Under the pieces are notes generated by a model that did not search any database, was not told the DNA's origin, and saw only the letters and a program-made list of their open reading frames with translations. A program made the translations under genes and the position numbers. 57,392 nt of DNA, taken from contig NZ_LAKD02000063.1 of NCBI RefSeq assembly GCF_000968685.2, positions 1 through 57,392 on the forward strand. The letters are read 5' to 3'. Below are positions 1-8,591 of this stretch, one piece after another. How positions within the stretch are numbered: position 1 is the first letter of the stretch; each line of letters opens with the position of its first letter. This DNA is from Streptomyces antioxidans. GTDB lineage: Bacteria; Actinomycetota; Actinomycetes; Streptomycetales; Streptomycetaceae.

Positions 1-47
1 GCCCCTGGTTGTGGGGAGGGGCGGGGCGGGGAGAGAACCCACGGCCG

Positions 48-2744
48 TCACCACAGGCTGAGCAGCGCCTCCACCGTGTCCGGGCCCGAGGACTGGCCGT
101 CCGGGAGGGCCAGTTCGAACCAGACGGTCTTGCCGAGCGGGGTCCTGCGGCTGCCCCAGCCCGCGCTGAGCAGCCCGACCAGCTGGAGTCCGCGCCCGCC
201 CTCGTCGGTGTCCCGGGCGCGCCGCCGCCGGGGCTGCACCAGACCGCCGTCCCAGACCTCGCAGACCAGCGTGCGGTCCAGCAGCAGCCGCAGCCTGATC
301 TCGCCCTCGCCGTACCGCAGGGCGTTGGTCACCAGCTCGCTGACCAGCAGCTCGGTGGTGTCCACCAGATCGTCAAGGCCCCAGGACTCCAGCTGCTCCC
401 GGGCCAGTTCGCGGGCCCGGCCCACGGACTGCGGGGCGCTCGGGAGGTGCCAGTCGCCGACCGACTCGGCCGACAGGCCCTGGACCCGGGCCATCAGCAG
501 GGCGATGTCATCCTCGCCGTGGTGGGTGTCGAGGGTGCTCAGGACGTGGTCGCAGACGTCCTCGAGGGATCCGGCGTTTCCGCCGTCGGCGCCGTCCGGG
601 GTGTTGAGCGCCGCGCGCAGGGCGTGCAGCCCCTCGTCGAGGGTGTGGTCGCGGGACTCGACCAGACCGTCGGTGTAGAGGGCCAGCAGCGCGCCGTCGG
701 GGAGTTCGACCTCGATCTCCTCGAACGGCTCGCCGCCCACGCCGAGCGGCATTCCGGGCGGAACCTCCATCAGCAGGGCGTCCTCGCCCGGCTCCACCAG
801 GACGGGGGGCGGATGCCCGGCGTTGGCGAAGGTGCAGCGCCGGGTGACCGGGTCGTAGACCGCGTAGACGCAGGTGGCGAGGTAGACCTCGGTGAGGTCG
901 GAGGTGTCGTCTGCGGCCTTGCCGCCGCGCGCGAGGGCACGCGAGCCGGGCCGCACGCCGGCGTGCGAGCCGCCCGGTGTGCCGAGTCCGCTGGCGATCT
1001 CGTCCAGCGCGGAAAGCACCTCGGCGGGCTCCAGGTCGAGCAGGGCGAGGGTGCGTACGGCGGTGCGCAGCTCGCCCATGGCCACGGCGGCGCGCAGGCC
1101 GCGCCCCATGACGTCGCCGACCACCAGCGCGGTGCGGTGCCCCGGCAGCTCGATCACGTCGAACCAGTCGCCGCCCACCTCGGTCGCCGCGTTCCCCGGC
1201 AGATAGCGGCAGGCGATATCGAGCCCGGCGGCCTCCGGGTCGCCGGGCGGGAGCAGACTGCGCTGGAGTATCAGCGCGCGTTCGTGTTCTCTGCGGTACA
1301 GCCGGGCGTTGTCGATGCTGACGGCCGCCCGCGCGGCCAGTTCGACGGCGAGCGCGCGGTCCCGTTCGCCGAAGGGTTCGCTGCCCTTGGTGCGGGAGAA
1401 CTGGGCCAGCCCGACGACGGTGTCCCGCGCGACCATCGGCACCACGAGGGTGGACTGCAGCATGGCCCCCAGCTCCAGGGCCTCGCTGCCGTCCCGCCCG
1501 GGGACCACCCGGACCTGGGCGGTGCGCAGGGCGTGGGCGCACAGCGAGTTGAAGGGGTAGCGGTGGACCTCGCCGACCTGGATGGGCTTGGGGTCCTCCG
1601 CGGTGTTGACGCGGCAGATGTCGCCGAAGGCGACCGGGCCGTCGGAAACCGCGCTGGCGAAGGCGACACGGCGCAGCTCGGCGCTGCCGTCGGCGAGCCC
1701 GGGCGGGGTCTCGTCGCCGGACAGCAGCCCCTGGTAGAGGTCGACGGAGGCCAGGTCGCAGAACTGCGGTACGGCCACGTCCAGCAGCTCGCGGGCGGTG
1801 GTCTCCAGGTCGAGCGAGGTGCCTATTCGGGCCCCGGCCTCGTTCAGCAGCGCCAGATTGCGCCGTACGCCCGCGGCCTCCTGTTCGGCGCGGCGGCGGC
1901 CGGTGACGTCCGTGGCCAGCCCGGCGACGCCGATGGGGCGGCCGGAGCCGCTGTGCAGCCGGTAGAGCGAGACGGACCAGCGGCGGCGGTCGGGGCTGCT
2001 CGGCGCCTGGCCCACGATGGGCATATCGGTCAGCGACTGCCCGGAGTCCAGGACCTGGCGCAGCGCGGCGGCCAGCCGGTCGGCCTCGCCGCGCGGCAGC
2101 AGATCGTGCGGGGTGGTGCCGCGGTACTCCTCGGTGGGGCGGCCGAAAACCTTGGCGAAGCGCTCATTGACGCGGAGGATCCGCAGATCGGTCCCGAAGA
2201 GGAAGAAACCTAGCGGAGATTGACCGAAAACGGCCTGTGAAGAAGCAAGATCGGTTTCCAGTCCGCGCAATGCGCTGACGTCCACCGCGATGCAGAGCGC
2301 GGACCGCTTCCCGTGCTCGTCCTGGGCGGGCATCACATAGACCTCGGCGATGCCATGCCCGCTCGGCGTCTGGGGGTTACGGTAGGGAACCAGCCCGGTC
2401 CACTCCCGGCCGTCGAGGATGTCGGCCACCGTGCGCTGGCCGGTCTCCTGGAACTCCGGCGGTACGAACGCCTCCACCGGATCCCTGCCGATGGCCTCAC
2501 CCGCCGTCAGCCCCAGCAATTCGACGGCCCGTTCGCTCCACTGCGCGATCCGGCCGTCGGGCCCGAGCGCGAAGGAGGCGACCCGGATGTAGTCATAGAT
2601 CGAGCCGGGAGGACTGCTCTGCCACACCGCCGACATCGAGGACACGGGCGACATGTCCGACATCGAGGACTCCTGTGACGTCGGCGACACCTGCGAACCC
2701 ACCGTTCCCTCGGGCATATCAGCCCCCGCTGGCTTCTCGCTCAT
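48..2744 (-). CDS. PAS-PAS-GAF-SpoIIE phosphatase with C-terminal HATPase domain
   Basis: Predicted cytoplasmic serine phosphatase of the partner-switching type, which would dephosphorylate a STAS-domain anti-anti-sigma factor. The 898-residue product reads as a Ser/Met-rich N-terminus (about 45 residues), two PAS domains (about 48-160 and 165-285), a GAF domain (about 300-490), a SpoIIE/PP2C domain (about 505-755, with GGDWFD, GDVMGRG, YTDGLVESR and DDIALL metal-site motifs) and an RsbW-like HATPase_c domain (about 770-890, with SELVTNALRYGEGE and GRGLQL boxes). A Gly/Ala/Asp-rich insert of about 30 residues sits inside the phosphatase domain before TCVYAVY. No membrane segments are visible. 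The ATG is preceded by GGAGGGGA at good spacing. The PP2C-HATPase order recurs in the gene at 35960-38623. The partner sigma system is not visible nearby, so the target is unknown. Confidence 0.92.
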   Translation of the reverse strand: MSEKPAGADMPEGTVGSQVSPTSQESSMSDMSPVSSMSAVWQSSPPGSIYDYIRVASFALGPDGRIAQWSERAVELLGLTAGEAIGRDPVEAFVPPEFQETGQRTVADILDGREWTGLVPYRNPQTPSGHGIAEVYVMPAQDEHGKRSALCIAVDVSALRGLETDLASSQAVFGQSPLGFFLFGTDLRILRVNERFAKVFGRPTEEYRGTTPHDLLPRGEADRLAAALRQVLDSGQSLTDMPIVGQAPSSPDRRRWSVSLYRLHSGSGRPIGVAGLATDVTGRRRAEQEAAGVRRNLALLNEAGARIGTSLDLETTARELLDVAVPQFCDLASVDLYQGLLSGDETPPGLADGSAELRRVAFASAVSDGPVAFGDICRVNTAEDPKPIQVGEVHRYPFNSLCAHALRTAQVRVVPGRDGSEALELGAMLQSTLVVPMVARDTVVGLAQFSRTKGSEPFGERDRALAVELAARAAVSIDNARLYRREHERALILQRSLLPPGDPEAAGLDIACRYLPGNAATEVGGDWFDVIELPGHRTALVVGDVMGRGLRAAVAMGELRTAVRTLALLDLEPAEVLSALDEIASGLGTPGGSHAGVRPGSRALARGGKAADDTSDLTEVYLATCVYAVYDPVTRRCTFANAGHPPPVLVEPGEDALLMEVPPGMPLGVGGEPFEEIEVELPDGALLALYTDGLVESRDHTLDEGLHALRAALNTPDGADGGNAGSLEDVCDHVLSTLDTHHGEDDIALLMARVQGLSAESVGDWHLPSAPQSVGRARELAREQLESWGLDDLVDTTELLVSELVTNALRYGEGEIRLRLLLDRTLVCEVWDGGLVQPRRRRARDTDEGGRGLQLVGLLSAGWGSRRTPLGKTVWFELALPDGQSSGPDTVEALLSLW

Positions 2745-2991
2745 GCGCCCGTCCCCTCCGGCTCAGGTGCTCCGACCGGCTTCAGATAGCCGAGTATCCA
2801 GCACTTCGGCCATCCCGAGTACGGTCTTCACGATCACAGCACTATCTCAGCCCGCCATCGGCGTCCGTCCCGGCTTTTGGCGAAGCGCTCATGATCGGCG
2901 CTCCCCCTCACTCCTAACCGGACGGAGGCGGCTCGAACCCCATGGATTTTCCCCGCGCGGGCCGTTGGACGTGCCCCGCCGGGGGACGGAC

Positions 2992-3429
2992 TCAGGGGGT
3001 GCCCGGACGGTTCTCCCCGGCGGCCCCGGCGGCCCCGGCCGCGCGCAGTCGGCGGACCGCCTCGGCCACCGCGGGGCGGTCCTCGTCCAGCCAGTCGACC
3101 TCGTCCACCCGGTCCGGGGGGAGCCAGCGCAGCTCGTCGTGGTCCTGGAGCGGGCGCGGCTCACCGGAGCGCAGGGCCGCGGTCCACACCCGCAGCACAA
3201 GGCCGGGCTTCAGGGGCCACTCCCCCGGCAGCGGTTCAAGCGGCTCGACCTCGACCCCGAGCTCTTCGCGCAGTTCGCGGACGAGCGCCGCCTGCGGGGT
3301 CTCCCCGGGCTCGGCCTTACCGCCGGGCAGCTCCCAGCGGCCAGCGAGCTCGGGCGGGGCGCTGCGCCGCGCGGCCAGCAACCGCCCCCGGTCGAACACC
3401 GCTCCGCCCACCACCACGCGCACGCTCAT
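2992..3429 (-). CDS. NUDIX hydrolase (MutT-like)
   Basis: A 145-residue single-domain NUDIX protein expected to hydrolyse a nucleoside diphosphate linked to another moiety. The start MSVRVVVGGAVF is typical of MutT-like (8-oxo-dGTP) sanitising enzymes. The NUDIX box is complete: G, five residues, E, seven residues, REL, one residue, EELGV, beginning at GGKAEPGET. The frame stays open further upstream, but that extension encodes a low-complexity PEF repeat from the tandem 9-bp array at 3491-3535. I therefore chose the internal ATG, where family homology begins. The gene is monocistronic-looking and runs the same way as its neighbours. Substrate cannot be told from sequence. Confidence 0.9.
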   Translation of the reverse strand: MSVRVVVGGAVFDRGRLLAARRSAPPELAGRWELPGGKAEPGETPQAALVRELREELGVEVEPLEPLPGEWPLKPGLVLRVWTAALRSGEPRPLQDHDELRWLPPDRVDEVDWLDEDRPAVAEAVRRLRAAGAAGAAGENRPGTP

Positions 3430-3490
3430 GATCCGCACCCTAGCCCGCGCGGAAGCACACCGGAGCCCCGGGACGGAAGCGCCCCGGGGC

Positions 3491-3535
3491 TCTGGAAACT
3501 CTGGAAACTCTGGAAACTCTGGAAACTCTGGAAAA
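3491..3535. repeat. Tandem 9-bp repeat, five copies
   Basis: Four exact copies and one single-mismatch copy of TCTGGAAAC lie head to tail. The array sits about 60 bp upstream of the chosen NUDIX start. Read on the minus strand it would encode repeated Pro-Glu-Phe, but nothing indicates that it is translated. Such short arrays can change copy number by slippage. Confidence 0.95.
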
Positions 3536-3613
3536 GGTATGTATTCCCGCGGACCGGAGGTACACAATGCCGCGCGCTAACCGGAATCGGGCCAACCGGA
3601 CTCGGGCCGACGG

Positions 3614-3799
3614 CTAACCGGACTGACGGGACGCGGCGGTCCGCTCGACCACGTACAGCTGTTCCTGGCCCTCACCCTCCAGACGGTCGGCCACCTCCTG
3701 GGCCTCCGTCCTGGTGGCATAGCGCCCGACGCGGTAGCGGTTGCCGTTGGTGTCCTGGCGGATCACGAGCCAGGGCAGCACAGCGTTCCCATCACTCAT
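3614..3799 (-). CDS. Small SPOR-domain-like protein
   Basis: A 61-residue protein that resembles small conserved Streptomyces proteins described as SPOR-like. The core PWLVIRQDTNGNRYRVGRYA followed by a TRTEAQEVADRL helix has the beta-alpha pattern of one SPOR repeat half. There is no signal peptide or membrane segment, so unlike classical SPOR proteins it is probably cytoplasmic. Role unknown. It lies between the NUDIX gene and the permease pseudogene with no evident coupling. Confidence 0.75.
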   Translation of the reverse strand: MSDGNAVLPWLVIRQDTNGNRYRVGRYATRTEAQEVADRLEGEGQEQLYVVERTAASRQSG

Positions 3800-3944
3800 C
3801 TCCCCGCCCCTCCGCCGTGGTGCGCCCGGGCGTACGACCCCCGCGACACCGTTAAGGAAATCCCGATCCGCATATGCCCGAGCCTACGCCCTACCTTCAC
3901 GCAGCGGATACGTGTTCTTACAAGGAGGCACTCATCCGGCCAAC

Positions 3945-5039
3945 TCAGACGCCGACTTCGGCCTTCACCCGGTCGCCGTCGCCGCCCTCGCCCCCTTCGC
4001 CGCCCCGGCCCGCCTCGCCCGTCGCATCGGCCGGGGTGGCGACCAGCTCGCGCTCGGCCTCCAGCAGCGTCGGATTGCGCCATGCGCTGCGTACGCCCCA
4101 GAAGTAGAAGGCCAGCCCGATCAGCGCGACGATCACGATGTCCCAGCCGCCCGGCAGATAGCCACGGCCGCCGAAGTCTTGCCACCGGCCCACGACACCG
4201 CGAGGTTCCAGCGCCGCCGGTTCTCCTCGGTCTTCGCGGGCATGAACCGCAGATAGTCGGCCTGCTCACCGATCTGCGCGATCAGCGAGAGCGCGACCCC
4301 CGTGCCCAGGCCGTAGCCGATCCAGTCGAAACCGGAGCCCGCGCCCTCGGTCCCGCCGAAGGAGGCGAACGCGCCCCAGGAGTCCGGCGCCTCGAAGGCC
4401 AGCACCACGAACGGCAGGGCGAGCCCGATCAGCCAGCTCGGCTGGGTCCACGCCTGCACCTTGGCGAGCGCGCCCATACCGCGGAAGACGATCGGGATCA
4501 CGATGAGGGTGGTCAGCAAATAGCCGATGGGCAGCGGGATATGAAGTGCCTGATGCATGGCCTGCGCCATGATCGAGCCTTCGAGCGCGAAGAAGATGAA
4601 GGTGAAGCTGGCGTAGATCAGCGAGGTCAGCGTCGAGCCGAAGTAGCCGAATCCGGCGCCGCGGGTGATCAGGTCCATGTCCAGGCCGTAGGTCGCGCAG
4701 GCGCGGGCGATGGGGATGCCGGTCAGGAAGATGATCGTCGCCGCGGTGAGGATCGAGGCGATACCGCTGGTGAAGCCGTAGCTGAAGACGATGGACGCGC
4801 CGATGGCGAAGTCCGCGAGATGGGCGATCCCGCCGAGCGCGGTCGAGGCGACCATGGTGGGCGACCAGCGGCGGTCGGAGTGGGGTGCGTAGCGCAGCGA
4901 GTAGTCCTCTCGGCTCTCGTCCGCCGCCAGCCGGGTATAGCTGCGGCGAGGGGTGACTGTCGCCCCTCCCCGCCCGTGTTGACGCTCCCGCTGTTGGCGC
5001 TCCCGCCTCAGGTGTGCCCGTGTCGACCGCGTCCGTCAT
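3945..5039 (-). pseudogene. Decayed NCS1-type purine/cytosine permease
   Basis: The remnant of an NCS1 (cytosine/purine/hydantoin) permease. The best frame, starting internally at 4855, reads through several hydrophobic helices with family-like segments such as ITRGAGFGYFGSTLTS, the GMGALAKVQAWTQP stretch and IGEQADYLRFMP. Three lesions are visible. First, the plausible start (ATG at 5039, MTDAVDTG) is in a different frame, so a frameshift is needed near 4960-4990 to reach RRSYTRLAADESREDYSLRY. Second, after NLAVSWAG (about 4190) the sequence jumps to a permease-like C-terminus (YLPGGWDIVIVALIGLAFYFWG) in yet another frame. Third, the middle helices expected in a protein of roughly 500 residues are missing. 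The C-terminal piece may be the same gene after an internal deletion, or a piece of another permease. A functional transporter is unlikely. Confidence 0.8.
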
Positions 5040-5241
5040 ACCGGCTTCCCCTGTCGCTCGGGCCGTTCCATTACGCCCGAGGACGCTAGAAGTCGCAGGT
5101 GACACGCGGCCGCGGCGAGCCATTGCCCGGCCGTTACGGTGGCGGGACGGCGGTTAACTGGCGGTAAGGCGCACCGAGACGGGCCGCCCGACTATCGGTG
5201 AACCCCGAACCCCGAACGCGAGCGCCCCGTGGGGCGAACCG

Positions 5242-6000
5242 TCACTTCACCGGCAGCCGATAGGCGATCCGGTAACGCTCCGCCAGCACCACCACATCGG
5301 CGGTCTCCACCGGGCGGCCGCCCGCGAAGTACGTACGTGAGACGACCATCACCCAGTGGCCCGGCACCCCGCCCAGCGCCAGCACCTCCTCGGCCCGGCC
5401 GGGGCGCGCGCCGACCTCCTCCGCCACGTTGTCCACCACCAGGTCGAGGGCGGCCATCCGGTCGACGACCCCGCGCCCGGCCAGCGGGCCCTCCTCGGGC
5501 AGCATCACGGGCGTACGGCCGGTGAGCTCAAGCGGCTCCCAGGAGGTGGAGACCATCACCACCTCCCCCTGCGAGCGGAACGCATAGCGGGTGCGCATCA
5601 CCCGCTCCCCCGCCTCCACCCCCAGCCGCCCGGCGACCTCGCCCCCGGCCTCCTCCTGCTCGCTCACGGCCTCCCAGGTGCCGGTGGTCCGGTCGTCGGC
5701 CTGCTCCTGCCGGAACGGCGTGACCTCACCGGCGGCGTGGAACCCGCCCCGGACCACCCGCCGCGGCACCGGCTGAGCCCGCACATACGTCCCCGACCCG
5801 GACCGCCCCTCGACCAGCCCCTCGGCCATCAGCACCTTGCGCGCCTCGAGCGCCACGGTGTCCGAAACCCCGTACTCCTCCCGGATTCTGGCCTGGGAGG
5901 GGAGACGCGCATGCGGCGGCAGCTCACCCGCGGCGATCTTCTTCCGCAGATCGTCGGCGACGCGGAGGTATGCGGGCTGGTCACCAAAGGCCACGTGCAC
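5242..6000 (-). CDS. GntR-family transcriptional regulator with UTRA domain
   Basis: A 252-residue DNA-binding regulator. An N-terminal winged helix-turn-helix (AYLRVADDLRKKIAAGEL, then LPSQARIREEYGVS) is followed from about residue 90 by a UTRA-type effector-binding domain ending AERYRIAYRLPVK. The UTRA fold suggests control by a small metabolite, unidentified here. I chose the GTG at 6000 because the GntR fold begins right after it. A second GTG at 5994 is possible, and an in-frame ATG at 6072 would add an unsupported tail running through the palindromes at 6005-6045. Those palindromes suggest autoregulation. The neighbouring permease pseudogene could have been its target gene. Confidence 0.88.
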   Translation of the reverse strand: MHVAFGDQPAYLRVADDLRKKIAAGELPPHARLPSQARIREEYGVSDTVALEARKVLMAEGLVEGRSGSGTYVRAQPVPRRVVRGGFHAAGEVTPFRQEQADDRTTGTWEAVSEQEEAGGEVAGRLGVEAGERVMRTRYAFRSQGEVVMVSTSWEPLELTGRTPVMLPEEGPLAGRGVVDRMAALDLVVDNVAEEVGARPGRAEEVLALGGVPGHWVMVVSRTYFAGGRPVETADVVVLAERYRIAYRLPVK

Positions 6001-6004
6001 TCCC

Positions 6005-6045
6005 TGGGTTGACAGTCGGCAACAGCTTGACAACCCAGCGTTGTC
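6005..6045. promoter_or_regulatory. Overlapping inverted repeats upstream of the GntR gene
   Basis: Two nested symmetries occur within 45 bp of the GntR start: TGGGTTG (6005-6011) with CAACCCA (6031-6037), and GACAAC-N5-GTTGTC (6029-6045). The second has the length and form of a GntR-family operator. The location fits autoregulation; binding is inferred. Confidence 0.55.
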
Positions 6046-6353
6046 GATTGCAACCGAAGGCCATAGCTTCACCAGAAGTGGTGAACTGCAGCTCAGAGAC
6101 GTTTAAGTCGCCAGGGGCCGGTGAACTGCCCACCACCGGACCACCCACCGCCCTTTGCGACCGTGACGCGATGTCATGCCCGCGGCGGTATCGCACGTTT
6201 CGGCCCGTCAGGCGCATTACGCTCCTGAGGACCAGCCCCGGAGCGTAGGGACGCGAGATGGACGACGAATCGCTGGCGGATCGGGCCGTGCACCCGCGGC
6301 CGGGGCGGGACGGGGATGACCGGATCAGGCGCGGCGCCCGCAGCGGGGCGAGG

Positions 6354-7802
6354 ATGACCGGGTCAGGCGCGGCTCCCGGGGCGGGGTGGCGTCGCCGCTG
6401 TTCGCGGGCGCTGCCCGGGGTGCTGCTCCTCGCGCTGTGCGCCGGGTGCACCGGGGGTGCCGGGGCGCGGGGCGCGGACGGGGGGTCCGGCGCCGGGGCG
6501 GGCGGTGCGGGGGTCGGGGACGCACTGTTCCCCCGGCTCGGCAACGGCGGCTACGACGTGCGGGGCTACCGGCTCGCCCTCGACTACGCCCCCGGCTCGC
6601 GCCACCTCAGGGGCACGGCCCGGATCACCGCCCGCGCGGACCGCCCGCTGCGCTCCTTCCACCTCGACCTCGCCGGGCTGCGGGTGCGCAAGGCCAGCGT
6701 GAACGGCCGCCCCGCCGAGGTCACCCGCAGCGGCACCGAGCTGGTGCTCACCCCCGCATCGGCCCTCCCCGGGGGCCGTACCTTCACTGCCACCGTCGGC
6801 TACGACGGCACGCCGAAGACCCTCACCGGCGGGGACACCGGGAAGGAGGGCTGGATCCGCACCCACGACGGCGCGGTGGCGCTCGGCGAGCCGACCGGTT
6901 CCATGACGTGGTTCCCCGGCAATCACCACCCCTCCGACAAGGCCGCCTACGACATCGCCGTCACCGTTCCCCAGGGCTACACCGCCGTCTCCAACGGGGA
7001 GCTGAAGGGCCAGGAGACCCGGGGGCGCCGCACCACCTTCCGGTGGCACAGCGGCGAGCCCATGGCGAGCTATCTGGCCACGGTCGCCATCGGCCGCTTC
7101 GCCGTCCGTACCACGACCACCGGCGAGGGCCTGCCCGCGTACCTGGCCGTCGACCCCACCGAGGCCGCCGCCGCCAAGGGCCTCGCCGAGCGGGTCGACG
7201 ACGTCATCGCCTGGGAGAGCCGCACCTTCGGCCCGTACCCCTTCTCCTCCACCGGCGCCATCGTCGGCCACGTCCCCGGCCTCGGCTACGCCCTGGAGAC
7301 CCAGACCAAGCCGTTCTTCGACGCGGCCCCGGACCAGACGCTCATCGTGCACGAGCTCGCCCACCAGTGGTTCGGCGACTCGGTCACGCCCCGGCTCTGG
7401 AAGGACATCTGGCTCAACGAGGGCTTCGCGACCTACGCCGAGTGGCTGTGGGAGGAGGACCACGGCGGTCGCACCGCCCAGCGGATCTTCGACGACTTCC
7501 ACGACGGCACCGACGAGGAGAGCGAGGGCATCTGGGACTTCCCGCCCGCCGACCCCCCGAGCGCCGCCAGCGTCTCCGACCCGCCCGTCTACGGCCGCGG
7601 CGCGATGGTGCTCCACCAGGTCCGGCGGGCCGTCGGCGACACGGCCTTCTTCACCGTCCTCCGCACCTGGCTCAAGGACCACCGGCACGGCAACGCCGAC
7701 ACCAAGCAGTTCATCGAGCTGTGCGAGCGGATATCGGGCAGGGACCTGACCCGGCTCTTCGACGTCTGGCTGTACGGCGAGGGCAAGCCGAAGCGGCCCT
7801 GA
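6354..7802 (+). CDS. Exported M1-family zinc metallopeptidase
   Basis: A 482-residue aminopeptidase-like protein of the M1 family. The zinc site HELAHQ has His333, Glu334 and His337, with the third ligand Glu356 in NEGFATY, giving exactly the HEXXH-18-E spacing. The N-terminal beta domain (from about residue 60, YDVRGYRLALDYAP) binds substrate. The first 30 residues hold a twin-basic, hydrophobic signal sequence ending in a Cys (LCAGC), so it is probably secreted or a lipoprotein. It lacks the long C-terminal domain of PepN-type enzymes. An upstream ATG at 6258 is in frame, but the signal peptide starts cleanly at 6354 behind a GGGGCGAGG stretch. Confidence 0.9.
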   Translation: MTGSGAAPGAGWRRRCSRALPGVLLLALCAGCTGGAGARGADGGSGAGAGGAGVGDALFPRLGNGGYDVRGYRLALDYAPGSRHLRGTARITARADRPLRSFHLDLAGLRVRKASVNGRPAEVTRSGTELVLTPASALPGGRTFTATVGYDGTPKTLTGGDTGKEGWIRTHDGAVALGEPTGSMTWFPGNHHPSDKAAYDIAVTVPQGYTAVSNGELKGQETRGRRTTFRWHSGEPMASYLATVAIGRFAVRTTTTGEGLPAYLAVDPTEAAAAKGLAERVDDVIAWESRTFGPYPFSSTGAIVGHVPGLGYALETQTKPFFDAAPDQTLIVHELAHQWFGDSVTPRLWKDIWLNEGFATYAEWLWEEDHGGRTAQRIFDDFHDGTDEESEGIWDFPPADPPSAASVSDPPVYGRGAMVLHQVRRAVGDTAFFTVLRTWLKDHRHGNADTKQFIELCERISGRDLTRLFDVWLYGEGKPKRP

Positions 7803-7829
7803 CGGCGGCCAACCGGAGCAGCCCTGGGC

Positions 7830-8456
7830 TCAGGCGACGCTCAGCAGGGCGCTGGTCTCGGCGGAGGACATCTCGGTGGCGTAGACGCGGCTGCCCGGCT
7901 GGTGCTTGCGGCCGCCCTCGCCCAGGTGCCCCGCGTCCACGGGGTCGAAGCCGATGTCGCGGATCAGCCCGGCCACGGCGGCCTTGGCCTCCTCGTCGTT
8001 GCCGGACAGCGGGATGGCCACCCGGTCGGTGGCGCTCTTGGGGCGGGCGTGGTCGCGCAGGTTCTCCCAGTAGATCGCGTTGAACGCCTTGACCAGGTTG
8101 GCGCCGGTGTGCGCCTCGATCTTCTCGCTCGAGGTGGTGGCGTCGGCGTCGAGCTCCGGGTCGTGTCCGTCCCGCTCCGGGTAGTAGTTGCAGGTGTCGA
8201 TGACGACCTTGCCGCGCAGCGACTCGGTCGGCAGTTCCCGGTAGCGGCCGTAGGGGATGGACACGACCACCACCTCACCGCTCCGGGCCGCCTCCTCGGC
8301 GGTCACCGCGCGGATCGGGCCGCCGATGTCCGTCACCAGGTCGGCCAGGGTGTCCGGGCCGCGGGAGTTGGCGATGGCCACCTCGTAGCCGATCGAGGCG
8401 AAGTGGCGGGCCAGCGTCGAGCCGATACGGCCCGCTCCGATGATTCCGATGCGCAC
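7830..8456 (-). CDS. NADPH-dependent F420 reductase-family oxidoreductase
   Basis: A 208-residue single Rossmann-domain protein. The dinucleotide motif GIIGAGRIGSTLA opens the protein, and the NSRGPDTL segment after the second strand is typical of NADP-binding members (F420:NADP oxidoreductase-like, COG2085). It lacks a separate C-terminal catalytic domain, as usual for this family, so the substrate cannot be assigned; F420 is possible in an actinomycete. The GTG at 8456 was chosen because GGAGGGGAG lies just upstream and the Rossmann strand begins two residues later. The protein ends convergently with the M1 peptidase, with only about 27 bp between them. Confidence 0.85.
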   Translation of the reverse strand: MRIGIIGAGRIGSTLARHFASIGYEVAIANSRGPDTLADLVTDIGGPIRAVTAEEAARSGEVVVVSIPYGRYRELPTESLRGKVVIDTCNYYPERDGHDPELDADATTSSEKIEAHTGANLVKAFNAIYWENLRDHARPKSATDRVAIPLSGNDEEAKAAVAGLIRDIGFDPVDAGHLGEGGRKHQPGSRVYATEMSSAETSALLSVA

Positions 8457-8591
8457 GGCGTTGCTCCCCTCCTCGTCTGTGGTGGGCCCCCGTCGGGTTA
8501 CCGGCGGCCCGCGGATCATGCACGCGCGGTGGGACGGGACGGCCGCCGGGCCGCGGTCAGCGGCGGCGGCCCCTGGACGCCTGGCGCCGCG

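Noticed and set aside
9..2213. Open frame of 734 codons opposite the first phosphatase gene
   Set aside because: It is antisense to a well-supported gene and its translation is Gly/Ala/Arg/Val-rich without any domain motif, a usual product of GC-rich codon bias.
3491..3535. CRISPR array at the 9-bp repeats, and likewise at 36632-36766 and 27900-28190
   Set aside because: Repeats are directly adjacent without unique spacers of constant length, and no cas genes are present.
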